A stretch of DNA of 64,000 nucleotides from Sipunculus nudus (lineage: Eukaryota > Annelida > Sipuncula > Golfingiida > Sipunculidae): the NCBI GenBank assembly GCA_026874595.1, contig CM049313.1, forward strand, positions 63,556,159 to 63,620,158, written 5' to 3'. Under the pieces are notes generated by a model, which did not search any database, was not told the DNA's origin, and saw nothing but the letters and a program-made list of their open reading frames with translations. The position numbers and the translations under genes were made by a program. This document shows, in pieces, positions 24,254-36,272 of the stretch (positions are counted from its first letter, which is position 1; every line of letters starts with the position of its first letter).

Positions 24254-26873
24254 AACAAGGGACCTATGGGTCACGACGCTCAGCTGTTCTATATGATAAA
24301 AAAATATTATTTAGAAATGAGGCACATGCTGGTTTTGTGTGGTAATAAATATAAGCTGTATTATGAGTTGTTGTTGTTTAGCTTATGTATGATTTTGATA
24401 GTACCTTTGGGGACAGGGAAGAGGATTGATTTCATTTATTTTATTAACAAATGGAGTACTACTGTCACACAGATTTTGACTTGGCCATATAACTTATAAG
24501 CAGAACATATAATATAAGAGTTTAACTATTTATTAAAAAAATTACAAATATTGTCCCAAATATAATTTTTATTAAAAATAATAAGAGAATCATATGATTT
24601 TTTAAAATGAAATATAACTGATATGATTATTAAAATAATATTAAAGAATATATTCATGAATGCATTCATGAATACATTTTGAAAGTATTTGCACGTGTAT
24701 TCATATACTTTCATTTTTACCTGAATTCCCATTCTTTATGCAAGAAATTTTATAATGGAGTACATAATCATATTCGTATTTAAATACAATTACAAAGTAT
24801 TTGCACCATGTGTGGTATTTATTCAGTTTTCACCAAACAAAGATGTTGAGAATCCAGAATATACAAAATTCACACATTTAAATAATGATCATAAGTACCT
24901 GGTTTTATGGCCTTTATTTATATTAAAAAATAACTGTAAAAAATTCATTTTGGACTAATTTCACATCAATGTACACACTAGACACAGTAGGAATCTAGAT
25001 TAATATTATCAACTGCATCTTTGTCTATCATTAATTTCCTTCATATAATCCCTAATGATTAGTAATGAATAATATGATTTACTTCTTTATCATTAAAATT
25101 GAACTGAAAAATGCTATAGGTGACTGCATGGTGTTATTTGGAATATGTGACATTCTACCCATCGATACAAGATTCTTATATCATCAGTAACTGCAAGTTA
25201 ATTTCCTGTTATTATAAACTAACAAATTCCTTTTCTATTTTTCTTTAATATGTTATTAAAAACCAATAAAAATTTATTAATTTATTGTTTATTGTTATGT
25301 TGTTGGTTAAAACTACTAGATGAGTTGGGTTGGACACCTGGATCAACTGTGGCTGGCCATAAGCTGCCTGGATTCTCGCCTCAAGCGTGCATAATTTGAT
25401 GAAAGGTCAACAAGGTCAACAAAGTGGTGACTCAAGAGGGGCTGGAGAGAGCCAAAGTCTGACAGGGTCTCATAAAAAACATTAATGAAAGCTACAATAT
25501 TTGGCCAATTTCTTTCAGCTTTCTAAACTAAAAAGCTGAAATCCTAATATGTGCATGATATGAAAATTATATCAACAGTGCTCACGGGAAACAAACGTGC
25601 CATGGTCACAGTTGGGCAAAATTTAAGGTACTAATTTTATATTTATGCTAATAACTTATAAAATTTGAAAAATTCAGAACTAATTTTGGGTATTCAACTG
25701 AATCTTGATTAAATAATGTTACATCCCTGACAAAAAAATCTCTAGCTTCAGCAATGCCCTTGTTAAGGGAGTAAATATATTTTTTGATTTTTTACAAAGT
25801 GCATTATGTTTGGGCCCATAACTTAAAACAATTACGCAATACTGACATCATTCTGGCATGTGCATAGAGAATGAAAAATATGTATATTATTTATGATTAA
25901 AGTCAGATCAGTGGTTTTGATATTAGGCAGTCTTGAAGTGTAACAATGGGTTTTTAATGGAAAAATGAAGTTTTTCATTAATATCTCGAAGGTTTTAAGT
26001 CCTAGTGACTAAATTCTTGGCATGGTAGGGGATTTTGGAGACATCTAACTGTATGCCGAATTTAAGGAACTTAGAGCTGAAGCTGGGGAGCTGAGCTCTT
26101 GCAAACTGCATAACACTAGCAATATGTGACATGGTGCTTGAAAACTTGAATAAAATCTACAGTTTTTGATCAACTGGTTTCAAATTTTTGGTGTTAACAG
26201 TTGAAATGCTAACAAAAACATACTGTGAAAATTAAATCCACAGCAACTTAGCAAAAGAACGTGCCATGGTCAAAGTTGGGCAAATTTTAAGGTACCAATT
26301 TTTTATTTTTGCTAATATTTTAAAAAATTTAAAAGATTTTGATCTTATTTTAGGTATACAATTTAATTTTGATTAATAAAAGTAATATTACTGGAAAAAA
26401 AGTGCTTAGCTTTAACAAGTTTTGTGTTAAGTGATAAAATTTCTTTCCTGATTATTTACAAAATGCATTATGTTTGGGCCCATAACTTTTTTAAATTATA
26501 TAATACAGACCTAATTTCTGGCATGTACACAGGAATTATAAAGAGGATTATTTATAGGAAATATGAGGAAAAACAGATGAGTGGTTTTGATATTAGGCAG
26601 TCCTGAAGTGTGAAAATAGGTTTTTAATAAAAAATTGAGGTTTTTCCTTAATTTCTCAAAGGAATGAAGTCGCAAAGACCCAGTTTTCGGCTTGGTAGGA
26701 GATCTTGGGAACATCTAACATTATGCTGAATTTTGGATTCCTAGGTCTTACGGTTTCAAAACGTGCCACATCTACGGACGGACAGACGGACGGACGGACA
26801 GACTGACAGACGGATGGACGACGGACAATGGACCACGACTATAGCTCAGATGACTTATAGTCAGCTGAGCTAA
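24254..26873 (+). mobile_element. Type-A element, copy 4
   Basis: The 5' motif (acaagggacctatgggtcacgac) follows the preceding element's end directly, sharing its A-run. The body holds two diverged versions of the type-A 3' region (25560-26090 and 26220-26870), so it is either an internal duplication or a fusion of two copies. The hairpin ends at 26873. Confidence 0.65.
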
Positions 26874-26927
26874 CCAGATGAGTGGTTTTGATATTAGGCA
26901 GTCCTGAAGTGTGAAAATTGTGTGAAA

Positions 26928-28320
26928 ACCGTAAAATCTCCACTTAAAACCGCGGTTTAATCAAGAAATTCAAAATCTTGAAATCAGGTTGATTTCCTGA
27001 AATCACTGTGTGGTTTATACTAGAAGGGTTTCCAGAATACTTCCTGACAGACATCGTTTTGGGGCCGGCAAGTGGGTGATAATATTGCAACTTTCGAAGG
27101 CCGTTCTTAGCAGCAGTATTGCATGCATGGGAGCCGTGTGTAAATGTATTATTTACAATTATTTATTTTTTATCAATTAAATATTGCTGATTAGTTTTCG
27201 TGTGATATATAACTTGTTATAAAATTTTGGTAATTGTCACCAAATAATACGTTTACAACAACCCTGCTGTAACACACAGCGGCCCACTTCGCTGGGCATG
27301 GTCAAGCAAAATTGAAATAAAAGCCTACTTTAAACCCATTTGCGGCATTGTTTAGCAATGATTATTTATTTAAAACGTAATATGAATAAAAAGCTGACAT
27401 CGTAAGGAGTCACACAATGGCAGACGATCGTTTTAAAATCAAGTTTGAGTGCCGCCATGTGCTGAAACGCCCCGGTATTCTGCTAAGAATATTTTGAACG
27501 GCTGTACACGGTGGGTGGTAAACAGAACAGCCACCTATTTTGTCCCAGCGTGCCTTGTGTGAACACTGCCTTGACAAAATGGCTCCCCACACAGAAACTT
27601 TCTTCAGGAAAAAAAACTTGCTTACCCCGACAGGCCACTTTAATTTTACCTTAAAATCATTCGTTATCAAGCGTCATGTTTCCTATACGTGCATATCTCG
27701 ACAAGGTAACTTCAATTACTTTGATATTTAGTTAAGTTGACCAGCGATGTTTTCAAAAGCGCCAGCAAATTGTGCCATGGAGCGATGTCAATATACCATG
27801 TGACGATGATAATACCGAAGTAACCGGTATGAAAATGATTTGAATCTTCCGAGTTATTCCAGAAAATGGAATTTTCATCAAAAATTTTTTTAGAATTAAA
27901 ATATACAGTGACTTGAAATGGATCAGCAGAATATTTTTTCCAAAATATAATGACAAATCAGTAGCAAACAAGAATACGGCACGGAATATAAAATCTGTAT
28001 AAACAGGCAGAGGTTCACTGGCCCTTACGTCTTCCCAAACTTAATGCTTGAGTGACCCTGCAAAAAAGTGTTATGATGTGTTTAAATAAAATGCCCAAGG
28101 AATTTAAAAGTGGACAGGAATGGCCGAGTCGCAACCTATGCATGTTTTTTTTCTAGATGATAGCTTGATTGTGTCTTTTGTCAAATCATTCCGTAGCGAA
28201 AGTTGGTGTGGTTTTAAATGAGGGTTTTTAGTATTTGAGCCCCTCGCGATGCCTGGCATTTCGGCGAAGTCTGGGTGTGGTTTTAATCGGAAGTGCAGTT
28301 TTAAGAGGAGATTTTACGGT
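26928..28320. mobile_element. 1.4-kb non-autonomous TIR element, ACCGTAAAATC type
   Basis: The left end ACCGTAAAATCTCCACTTAA is mirrored at the right end with about 2 mismatches in 26 bp. No clear target duplication. The interior (27030-27560) is GC-richer, with a small frame from 27417 (MADDRFKIKFECRHV...) that stops after 27 codons and that I cannot identify; it might be captured host sequence. Confidence 0.65.
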
Positions 28321-28598
28321 AATGTTTTTTGTGATGGATTACAATATTGAAACTAATATACTGTGACCAAAATAACATAAATGTGATTCAAATAGAATTA
28401 ATGTGGCTAAAATCATAGCTAAACAATTTTTGGAGGGGGAGCAGGCCCTGCTTTGTTTGTGGTCTATCTACCAGTCTGTCTCTGGTTCTGACTCTCTTTC
28501 TTTCCCTGTCTCCCTGTATCTTTCTCTGTCTTTCTCTGTCTCTCTCTCAATTAAACTCTCATCATCGATCAGTACCTCTCTGGGTCTTGGTTACTCAC

Positions 28599-28722
28599 AC
28601 TGAGGTGATGAATGAGCATATCCACGAATGACATGATCTTATTGCTGAACAGCATGAAGTGACAGTTATCGTAGCAGGTTTTACAGGCGAGGCGAAGGAC
28701 TGTAACAGTCAGCACTAGGGAT
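28599..28722 (-). CDS. SCAPER: SCAPER exon 4 of 8 in window
   Basis: 124 bp, acceptor gttttcag, donor AGT/GTGAGT. It encodes SLVLTVTVLRLACKTCYDN followed by CHFMLFSNKIMSFVDMLIHH. The LFSNKI..(F/L).D.LIH motif is diagnostic of SCAPER, and the spaced cysteines match the vertebrate TCNNCSENC stretch. Phase is one base in, zero out. It is followed downstream by an 11-kb repeat-filled intron. The opposite strand carries a Ser/Leu-rich open frame (28403-28603) that is only a shadow of CT-rich sequence. Confidence 0.95.
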
Positions 28723-29468
28723 CTGAAAACAACAGTACATTTATCTGTTATACAGCCTGGTAGCTCTACAAAAATACTTGGAAAGGTACTTCTAAATTAT
28801 TTTTTAAAGATTTTTTTGGTAGAGACAACTGCCTCCATTTTGTTAATGCTTGCTTAACAATGTACTATGGACATCTGCAGAGTTGCATTCCAGTTCGGGA
28901 CTACGTGGCAGGGGCTATACTCGATTACCCTGGTGTCAACAAGGCTCAGTGTACTTCCGCAGGTCCTGGGTGTGTGTCATCCACATCACTGGGTCATAAC
29001 ACACAAGAAACCCTAAAAAGGTGTATTCATTTGTGAGTGATTACAAATGAGTGAAACACGACTGTTGGGCACAGTCTCCCCATTAAGTCAGCAGAGCACT
29101 AGCCCTGGTTGAGTACCAAATGTGAAAAATCACACTGCCTCGGCTGAGATTGCGACTCACAATCTTCTGGCTTTGAGTATTGTGCTCTATCCCTTAGCAA
29201 CAGAAGCCGGTTAGCTACTTCTAATTTATAAGTGAGATTGTGTCTGTGATTTTTAATTACAGTAAAGCCTCTTGTAAAAGATGGAATTTGACACACCCCA
29301 GGTTTGACGCATGAAGATATTACTTAGCAATATTTTAACGAGACACTGTAGAAACCTCAAGCTCACTTACTGATAATTTTTTTCTGACATCTTAAATATC
29401 TCTGCACACATTTTTGACATTACAACTAATATATTCATTTTTAAGCAAAAAGAAAGTTTTCTTCTTAC
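28723..29468 (-). other. SCAPER: SCAPER intron between exons 4 and 3
   Basis: 746 bp containing a minus-strand tRNA-derived SINE (about 29010-29240) and a possible pogo-type end at 29263. Nothing else recognised. Confidence 0.85.
29010..29240 (-). mobile_element. tRNA-derived SINE
   Basis: The minus strand has an A-box-like GCTAAGGGATAGAGCAC, then ACTCAAAGCCAGAAG and a decayed B box (GTGAGTCGCAATC), all at tRNA spacing. A body follows, ending gggagactgtgccc. The body matches the element near 58340-58480 (tttgcaggttttacgggaag...tgtgcccc), so they are one family. Confidence 0.65.
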
Positions 29469-29587
29469 TTGGCTGGGATGATAGCTGGTGATGCGGGTGA
29501 TACATTATTACTTTGATTCAGCAGAAGTATACGACAAAGGGAACTGATTCCTCCTGTCAATCGTAGCGCCACCTGGTCTGCCGATGT
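29469..29587 (-). CDS. SCAPER: SCAPER exon 3 of 8 in window
   Basis: 119 bp, acceptor tgttttag, donor AA/GTAAGA. It begins in phase 0 with TSADQVALRLTGGISSLCRI and ends SPAIIPAK after joining the next exon. It matches the vertebrate run ADQ.AF...GGLTALEHIL followed by RIPPKSL, with a different linker in between. This is the start of the helical-repeat C-terminal region. The exon holds GGTGGCGCTACG, one base away from a palindrome abundant in the intronic repeats; the reading frame explains it and I treat the resemblance as chance. Confidence 0.93.
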
Positions 29588-30469
29588 CTAAAACAGAGAA
29601 AAATCTCTTTCATACATGTATTTTAACTAGAATATCAGCAGAAGCTGACAAAAGCCCTCAGCCAAAAGAACAGTGTTTAGAGGTGGTAACAGTAACAAGT
29701 ACTAAATATCTGTTCTCACATGGATGTATATCTGTACATGTCTCAGTTATAAATTTAAAATGGAGAGGTATGTACCATGATTCATAACAATCCACCAAAT
29801 GCTTCCTAAAATATAAGCTTCTAAGTTTTATTCTATTATAAGCTCTGTGACCTTGAAAAGTAGGTCAAGGTCACCCATCTTCAAACTTGACCGAGATTTT
29901 GTCGATATACATCTTCACCAAAGAAATAAAATTCCTATTGTGAATCCTTTTAGAGATATCCCGCTCACAAGGCCAAAGTTGAAAAATCCAAGAAAAATTC
30001 ATTTAAAATCTGAAATTGTAGGTGGTGCCCCCAAACTCGTGCAGCAGTTACAGATCATCAGTCCCTATGATCATAGTAAGTATTGTGAAAATCCACCAAA
30101 TGGTTCCTGAAAAATTAGCTTCTAAATGTTTTTTTCTATAATCAGCTCTGAAAACTTAGAAAAATAGGTCAAGGTCACCCATCTTCGAACTTGACCGAGA
30201 TTTTGTCAATATACATCTTCACCGAAAAAATAAAATTCCTATGGTGAATCCTTTTAGAGGTATCCTGCTCACGAGCCCAAAGTTGAACAAGTGACCCATG
30301 GGTCATGACGCTCAGCTGACTGGGAAGAGATTCGCAAAAGGAAATTTTATCATCAGAATGGTAGTATATACCCATTCAACTGAAGCATCAAACAGATTAA
30401 CCAACAGGCCAAGATTTAGTCTGTATTTATATATCTCAAAAATAGAGAAAAATGTGTAAACTTTTAAAA

Positions 30470-31644
30470 CTAGAATACGGGTAACCGACAAGTGACTACA
30501 TGTATCTGCCAAAATCGGATAGTGAGGCATGGATTTAGTGGCAAGGGGAAATAGAGTGAGGTATGTTGCATATTAGCATGGATGTCTGCAGCCTAAATGT
30601 GTATGTAGGTTGTGCCACCTACCACAAATCCAGAAAGCTGTCCAAGTTGTATACACCTGCAAAATTTTAGGCAGAAAAGTCAAACCACTACATGTATATG
30701 AGCGATTTTTGCCCATGGCAGACAAACAGACAAACACTGTGCAAAAATCTTTGCAGGTAACCCCTCCAGTTTTGTGTATGATAAAGACCTATGTGAGATC
30801 TAAACACATGCACAATTTTGGCCCAATCGGTCAAATGGTTCCTGAGATATGAGCTTGGATGTGTCCAGCGTTAACTAGAATGTAGGTGGCGCCACCTGTC
30901 ATAAAATCAAGAAAGCTGTCCACGATGTATAAACCTGCAAAATTTTAGGCAGTTATGTCGAACCACTACAGAGAAATGAGTAATTTTCAGCCCCCCGGCA
31001 GACTAACAGACAGACGCTGTGCAAACATTGTTACAGGTGGCGCCACCATTTTTTTTGTATGTTACAGAGCTATCAAAGGGCTACATTTGTATAAATTTTA
31101 TTTCCTGATCGGTCAAACGGTTCCCGAGATATAAGCTTGGATGTAATAAGCGTGAACGTGAACGTAGGTGGCGCCACCTGTCATAAAATCAAGAAAGCTA
31201 TCCTGGATGTATACACATGACGAATTTCAGGTGAATTAGTCAATTCACTGCAGAGATATGAGTGATTTTAACCCAAGGCAGATGAACAGATGGACACTGT
31301 GCAAACATGGTTACAGGTGGCGCCACCATTTTTTGTGTATGTTATAAAGCAATCCAAGGGCTACATTTGTATCAATTTTATTTCCTGATCGGTCAAACGG
31401 TTCCCGAGATATGAGGGTTTATGAGTGGAAACAGACCCACAAATGGACACTGGATAGAGAGGAAAGGTCAGAGGTCAATGCAAATTGGTTAGGCACCAGT
31501 TCACATGTGACCCGATAAAAGGTGTAAGTTTGGGAAAAATCGGTCCATTAGTCTCCGAGGAGCTCTCTGGAAACGAACGCCGCGGTGGCGGAGGAACTCG
31601 GTCAAAAACATAGTATCCGCAAAACTTCGTTTTGGCGGATACAA
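30470..31644 (+). mobile_element. Type-B element, copy 4, third nesting level
   Basis: Complete: ctagaatacgggtaaccgac start, ggtggcgccacc at about 30889, 31038, 31170 and 31319, AGGTCAGAGGTCA at 31465-31477, TCACATGTGA at about 31500, and hairpin GTATCCGCAAAAC-TTC-GTTTTGGCGGATAC with a one-base bulge at the end. Confidence 0.75.
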
Positions 31645-31649
31645 AAATA

Positions 31650-34620
31650 CAGGTGGCTCCACCAGTCTGCAGAAACTAATAAAAACACTTAATGGTCAAT
31701 ATCCATGCAAAAAATCATGGTGATCTCTGCATTAGTTGTTCAGATACTTCAGTTTTTGTATCAAATTGTCCATTATTCTGAGGGATACTTCGGAGTCCTA
31801 TAGCTTGAAGGATATGGGTAACAGAGACCTAATTTCAAGTTTCCACAGGCACCTTTCATGGGCCTCCTTGCATGACAAGAATGAAGATTCTAGGTCCAGT
31901 TGTTGCGATTTGTACCCTGTTGACAGATAACCACATCTTTAAAGGTCTCAAAAAAAAGAAAAAAATTTGTAAAAATTTGAAAAAAAAAATAGAGGTGGCA
32001 CACCCAGTCTGCAGAAACTGATGGAACAGCTCATGATCAATATGTATGCCTAAAATCATGACCATCAGTGTTGTAGTTATTGAAATACTGCAGTTTTTGT
32101 ATCAAATTTTCCATTATTCTGGGGGGGGGGGGGGGTATTTTGGACCCATACAGCTTAAAGAATATGGGTAACAGAGACCTAATTTCAAGTTTCCATGGAG
32201 ACTTTTCATGGGTCTCCCTGTGTGTCAAGAATGAAGATTCTTGGTCCAGTTTTTATGATTTGTGCCCTGTTAACATATGTTCATATCTTTAAAGGTCTCA
32301 AAAATACAGAAAAATTTCGTAAAAGAAAACGAACAAATACAGGTGGTGCCAGCAGTCTGCAGAAACTTATGAAACACTCCATGATCAATATCCATGCAAA
32401 CAATTATGGTTATCTCTGCATTAGTTGTTCAGATACTTTAGCTTTTGTATCAAATTTTCCATTATTCTGAGCTGTACTTTGGAGTACCATAGCTCAAAGG
32501 ATATGGGTAACAGAGACCAAATTTCAGGTTTCCATGGAGACTTATCATGGGTCTCCCTGTGTGTCAAGAACGAAGATTCTAGGTCCAGTCGTTACAATTT
32601 GTACCCTGTTGACAGATAACTACATCCTTAAAGGTCTCAAAAATGGAGAAAACAATTCGTGAACATTGAAAAATACAGGTGGCGCCACCAGTCTGCACAA
32701 ACTGATGAAACATCTCATGATCAATATGTATGTCGAAAATCATGACCATCAGTGATGTAGTTAATGAGATATTGAAGTTTTTGTATGAAATTTTGACTAT
32801 TCTGGGGGGTAATTTTGGGCCCCATAGCTCGAAGGATATGGGTAACAGAGACCTAATTCTGGTTTCCATGGAGACTTTTCATAGGTCTCTCAGTGTGTCG
32901 AAAATGAAGATTCTAGGTCCAGTCGTTACGATTTGTGCCACGCTAACAGATGACAGCATCCTCAAAGGTCTTCAAAAATAGAGGAAAAAATCGTAAAAAA
33001 TCAAACAGTACAGGTGGCGCCACCAGTCTGCAGGAACTGATCGAACATCTCATGATCAATATGTATGCCAAAAATGAAGACCATCAGTGATGTAGTTATT
33101 GAGATATTGAAGTTTTTGTATGAAATTTTTTACTATTCTGGGGGGTACTTTGGGGCCCCATAGCTCAAAGGATATGGGTAACAGAGACCTAATTTCTGGT
33201 TTCCAAGGAGATTTTTCATGGACCTCTCAGTGTGTCAAGAATTAAGATTCTAAGTCCAGTCTTTATGATTTGTGCCTTGTTAACAGATGTTCACATTTTT
33301 AAAGGTCTCAAAAATAGAGAAAAAAATTCGTAAAAAAATAAAAAAATACAGGTGGCGCCACCAGTCTGCAGGAAGTGATGTAACATCTCATGATCAATAT
33401 GTATGCCAAAAATCATGACCATCAGTCAAGTAGTTAATGAGATATTGAAGTTTTTGTATGAAATTTTTTACTTTTCTAGGGGGTACTTTGGGGCCACATA
33501 GCTCGAAGGATATGGGTAACAGTGACCAAATTTCAGGTTTCCATGGAGACTTATCATGGGTCTCCCTGTGTGTCAAGAACGAAGATTCTAGGTCAAGTTG
33601 TTACAATTTGTACCCTGTTGACAGATAACTACATCCTTAAAGGTCTCAAAAATGGAGAAAACAATTCGTGAACATTGAAAAATACAGGTGGCGCCACCAG
33701 TCTGCACAAACTGATGAAACATCTCATGATCAATATGTATGTCAAAAATCATGACCATCAGTGATGTAGTTAATGAGATATTGAAGTTTTTGTATGAAAT
33801 TTTTGACTATTCTGGGGGGTAATTTTGGGCCCCATAGCTCGAAGGATATGGGTAACAGAGACCTAATTTCTGGTTTCCATGGAGACTTTTCATAGGTCTC
33901 TCAGTGTGTCGAAAATGAAGATTCTAGGTCCAGTCGTTACGATTTGTGCCACGCTAACAGATTACAGCATCCTCAAAGGTCTCAAAAATAGAGGAAAAAA
34001 TCGTAAAAAATCAAACAGTACAGGTGGCGCCACCAGTCTGCAGGAACTGATCGAACAACTCATGATCAATATGTATGCCAAAAATGAAGACCATCAGTGA
34101 TGTAGTTATTGAGATATTGAAGTTTTTGTATGAAATTTTTTACTATTCTGGGGGGGTACTTTGGGGCCCCATAGCTCAAAGGATATGGGTAACAGAGACC
34201 TAATTTCTGGTTTCCAAGGAGATTTTTCATGGACCTCTCAGTGTGTCAAGAATTAAGATTCTAAGTCCAGTCTTTATGATTTGTGCCTTGTTAACAGATG
34301 TTCACATTTTTAAAGGTCTCAAAAATAGAGAAAAAAATTCGTAAAAAATCGAAAAATACAGGTGGCGCCACCAGTCTGCAGGAACTGATTGAACATCTCA
34401 TGATCAATATGTATGCCAAAAATCATGACCATCAGTCAAGTAGTTAATGAGATATTGAAGTTTTTGTATGAAATTTTTGACTTTTCTGGGGGGTACTTTG
34501 GGGCCACATAGCTCGAAGGATATGGGTAACAGAGACCTAATTTCTGGTTTCCAAGGAGATTTTTTATGGACCTCTCAGAATCCCAAGTTACAAGGTTCTA
34601 GGTCCAGCGGTTACGATTTG
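31650..34620 (+). repeat. Nine-copy tandem array, about 336-bp unit, with higher-order repeat
   Basis: Units begin at caggtgg(c)(g)ccacc(ag)tctgca: 31650, about 31993, 32340, 32676, 33011, 33349, 33685, 34021 and 34359. Each unit carries atgatcaatatgtatgcc, a ctgggggg run and gatatgggtaacagagacc. Units 4-6 (32676-33684) and 7-9 (33685 on) are almost identical in order, showing a tandem duplication of about 1009 bp. The array is the core of the type-E element. Confidence 0.93.
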
Positions 34621-35756
34621 TGCCTGGTTAACGGACGGACAGACGGACAGACGGACGACGGACAAAGAGTGATCGCTATAGCTCAGATGACTTTCAGTCA
34701 GCTGAGCTAAAAATCCGATAAAAATTCATTAAAAATCAGAAATTGTAGATGGCACCACCAAACTTGTGTAGCAGGTACAGACTATCAGTCCCAATAATCA
34801 TAGTAAGTTTTGTGAAAATCCACTAAATGGTTACAGAGTAATAAGGATCTAAGTGTTTTTTCTATAATCAGCTCTTAAATGTAGAAAAATTGGTCAAGGT
34901 CACCCATCTTCGAACTTGACCGAGATTTTGTCAATATACATCTTCACCAAAAAAATAAAATTCCTACGGTGAATCCTTTTAGAGGTATCCTGCTCACGAG
35001 CCCAAAGTTGAAAAATCCGATAAAAATTCATTAAAAATCAGAAATTGTAGGTGGCACCACCAAACTTGTGTAGCAGGTACAGACTATCAGTCCCAATAAT
35101 CATAGTAAGTTTTGTGAAAATCCACTAAATGGTTACAGAGTAATAAGGATCTAAGTGTTTTTCTATAATCAGCTCTTAAATGTAGAAAAATTGGTCAAGG
35201 TCACCAATCTTCAAACTTGACCAAGATTTTGTTGATATACATCTTTACCAAGGATATAAAATTCTGACAGTGAATCCTTTTCAAGATATCCCACTCACAA
35301 GGTAAAAGTTAACGGACGCCAGACGGACGGACGGACAGACAGACAGCTTGGCTGACGACAATAGCTCATCAGCCTTAGGGCTGAGGGCTAAAAACTGCAA
35401 GTGATTAAGTTTAAAACCAAACACCATACAAAATTATTCATTTTCTTCCAGAATAGGCTTTGGCTTCAACAGACCTGTCCAAAAACACTAGCTACACCTC
35501 CCAGTAACATTTAATACTGAGTGATCAGATCCGTTATATTAACAACAGGATGTTGATTATATCAACAAGCAAGACTACATTTAGTCTAACATGATTATAC
35601 AGTAAACCTAGCTTATTACGGTGTAGTTCTTGCAGCAGTTCTGGTTTTGCATTTGATTTTAGTTGACAAAACCTGTGATACTGCCTCATCAGACCCAAAC
35701 ACAACAGGCAAATATACACCCGTAGTAGCAGGAATTGGTTGTGAAATTGTATTCAA

Positions 35757-36272
35757 CAGAGATGTAGTTGAGTCCACGAAATCCAAGTCAGAGTGCAAGT
35801 CTGATTCCAAGCCACAGGTCCAAGTCCATTCTGTGATGTTCAAGTCCATGTCTGCCTTCTTTGAGTCAAAGTCTTTTTGAACTCCAGTCCAAGTCCAAGT
35901 TTGAGTCCAATTTTTTTCATTTTAAATTTGAATTTGAGACCATCAAGTGTATTTGTAAGTAATTTTATACAAGATGTTTACTTTAAACTTGAATTACATT
36001 TGATATCTAATGCAGGGATTGAGACATAATATAACTTATTTTTGTAAAATTCTCTAATAAGTTTGCGCACGCAAGTCATTATGGTGGGTTTTATCAATTG
36101 AAATTCCATCCTTAAGTAATAGTTATTTTTCTGCTGGACATGAGATGGACTTGGTCAGATTTCCGAGTCTGGGTACAAGTCTTGAGTCCAGGACCCTCGA
36201 GTCTGTGTCCCTACAAGAGTGGACTTGAGTCCTGACTCGAGGCCAAGTCCAGACATGAGTCCTACATCACTG
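35757..36272. mobile_element. hAT-like non-autonomous element (516 bp)
   Basis: The ends are CAGAGATGTAG.TGAGTCC and, inverted, CAGTGATGTAGGACTC. Flanks are gtattcaa (35749-35756) and atattcaa (36273-36280), a 7/8 match as expected for the hAT 8-bp duplication. The subterminal parts are full of AAGTCC/GAGTCC words in both directions. No transposase. Confidence 0.78.

Larger units (their letters stand above)
17555..28598 (-). other. SCAPER: SCAPER 11-kb intron between exons 5 and 4
   Basis: Mostly repeats: a pogo-like fragment (18368-18505), type-A fragments and copies (19002-19278, 20397-21770, 21771-24253, 24254-26873), two type-B copies (19279-20394, 22901-23892) and a TIR element (26928-28320). 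The first kilobase (17560-18360) is AT-rich and featureless to me. Confidence 0.85.
30288..34710 (+). mobile_element. Type-E Helitron-like element inside type D
   Basis: It starts caagtgacccatgggtcatgacgctcagctgac and ends with the GGAC-rich run, the hairpin tagctcagatgactttcagtcagctgagctaa. Inverted GCTCAGCTGA is present at both ends. Joining the flanks recreates the host repeat without gain or loss, so its borders are well fixed (within an A-run). It contains a type-B copy and the 336-bp array. Confidence 0.78.
29637..35393 (+). mobile_element. Type-D Helitron-like element hosting nested elements
   Basis: It begins ctagaatatcagcagaagctg with AGCCCTCAGCC at 29653-29663. The exact reverse complement GGCTGAGGGCT lies at 35379-35389 in the 3' hairpin, which ends ctaaaaa. 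The core is a roughly 280-bp repeat (29830-30287, 34711-35290) with ggtcaaggtcaccca, gg(t/c)(g/a)ccaccaaact and aagttgaaaaatccgataaaaattc. The type-E element at 30288-34710 interrupts this core: outside it the text is gttgaa / aaatccgataaaa, exactly the uninterrupted sequence at about 35008. Confidence 0.78.

Noticed and set aside
29469-29587. Exon 3 as a transposon-derived exon because of GGTGGCGCTACG
   Set aside because: The protein sequence is conserved with vertebrate SCAPER across the exon, so the likeness to the repeat palindrome is chance.
32195-34100. Repeated short frames (METFHRSLSVSKMKILG...)
   Set aside because: Frames inside the 336-bp tandem units; they recur only because the units are duplicated, and they are not kept open across units.
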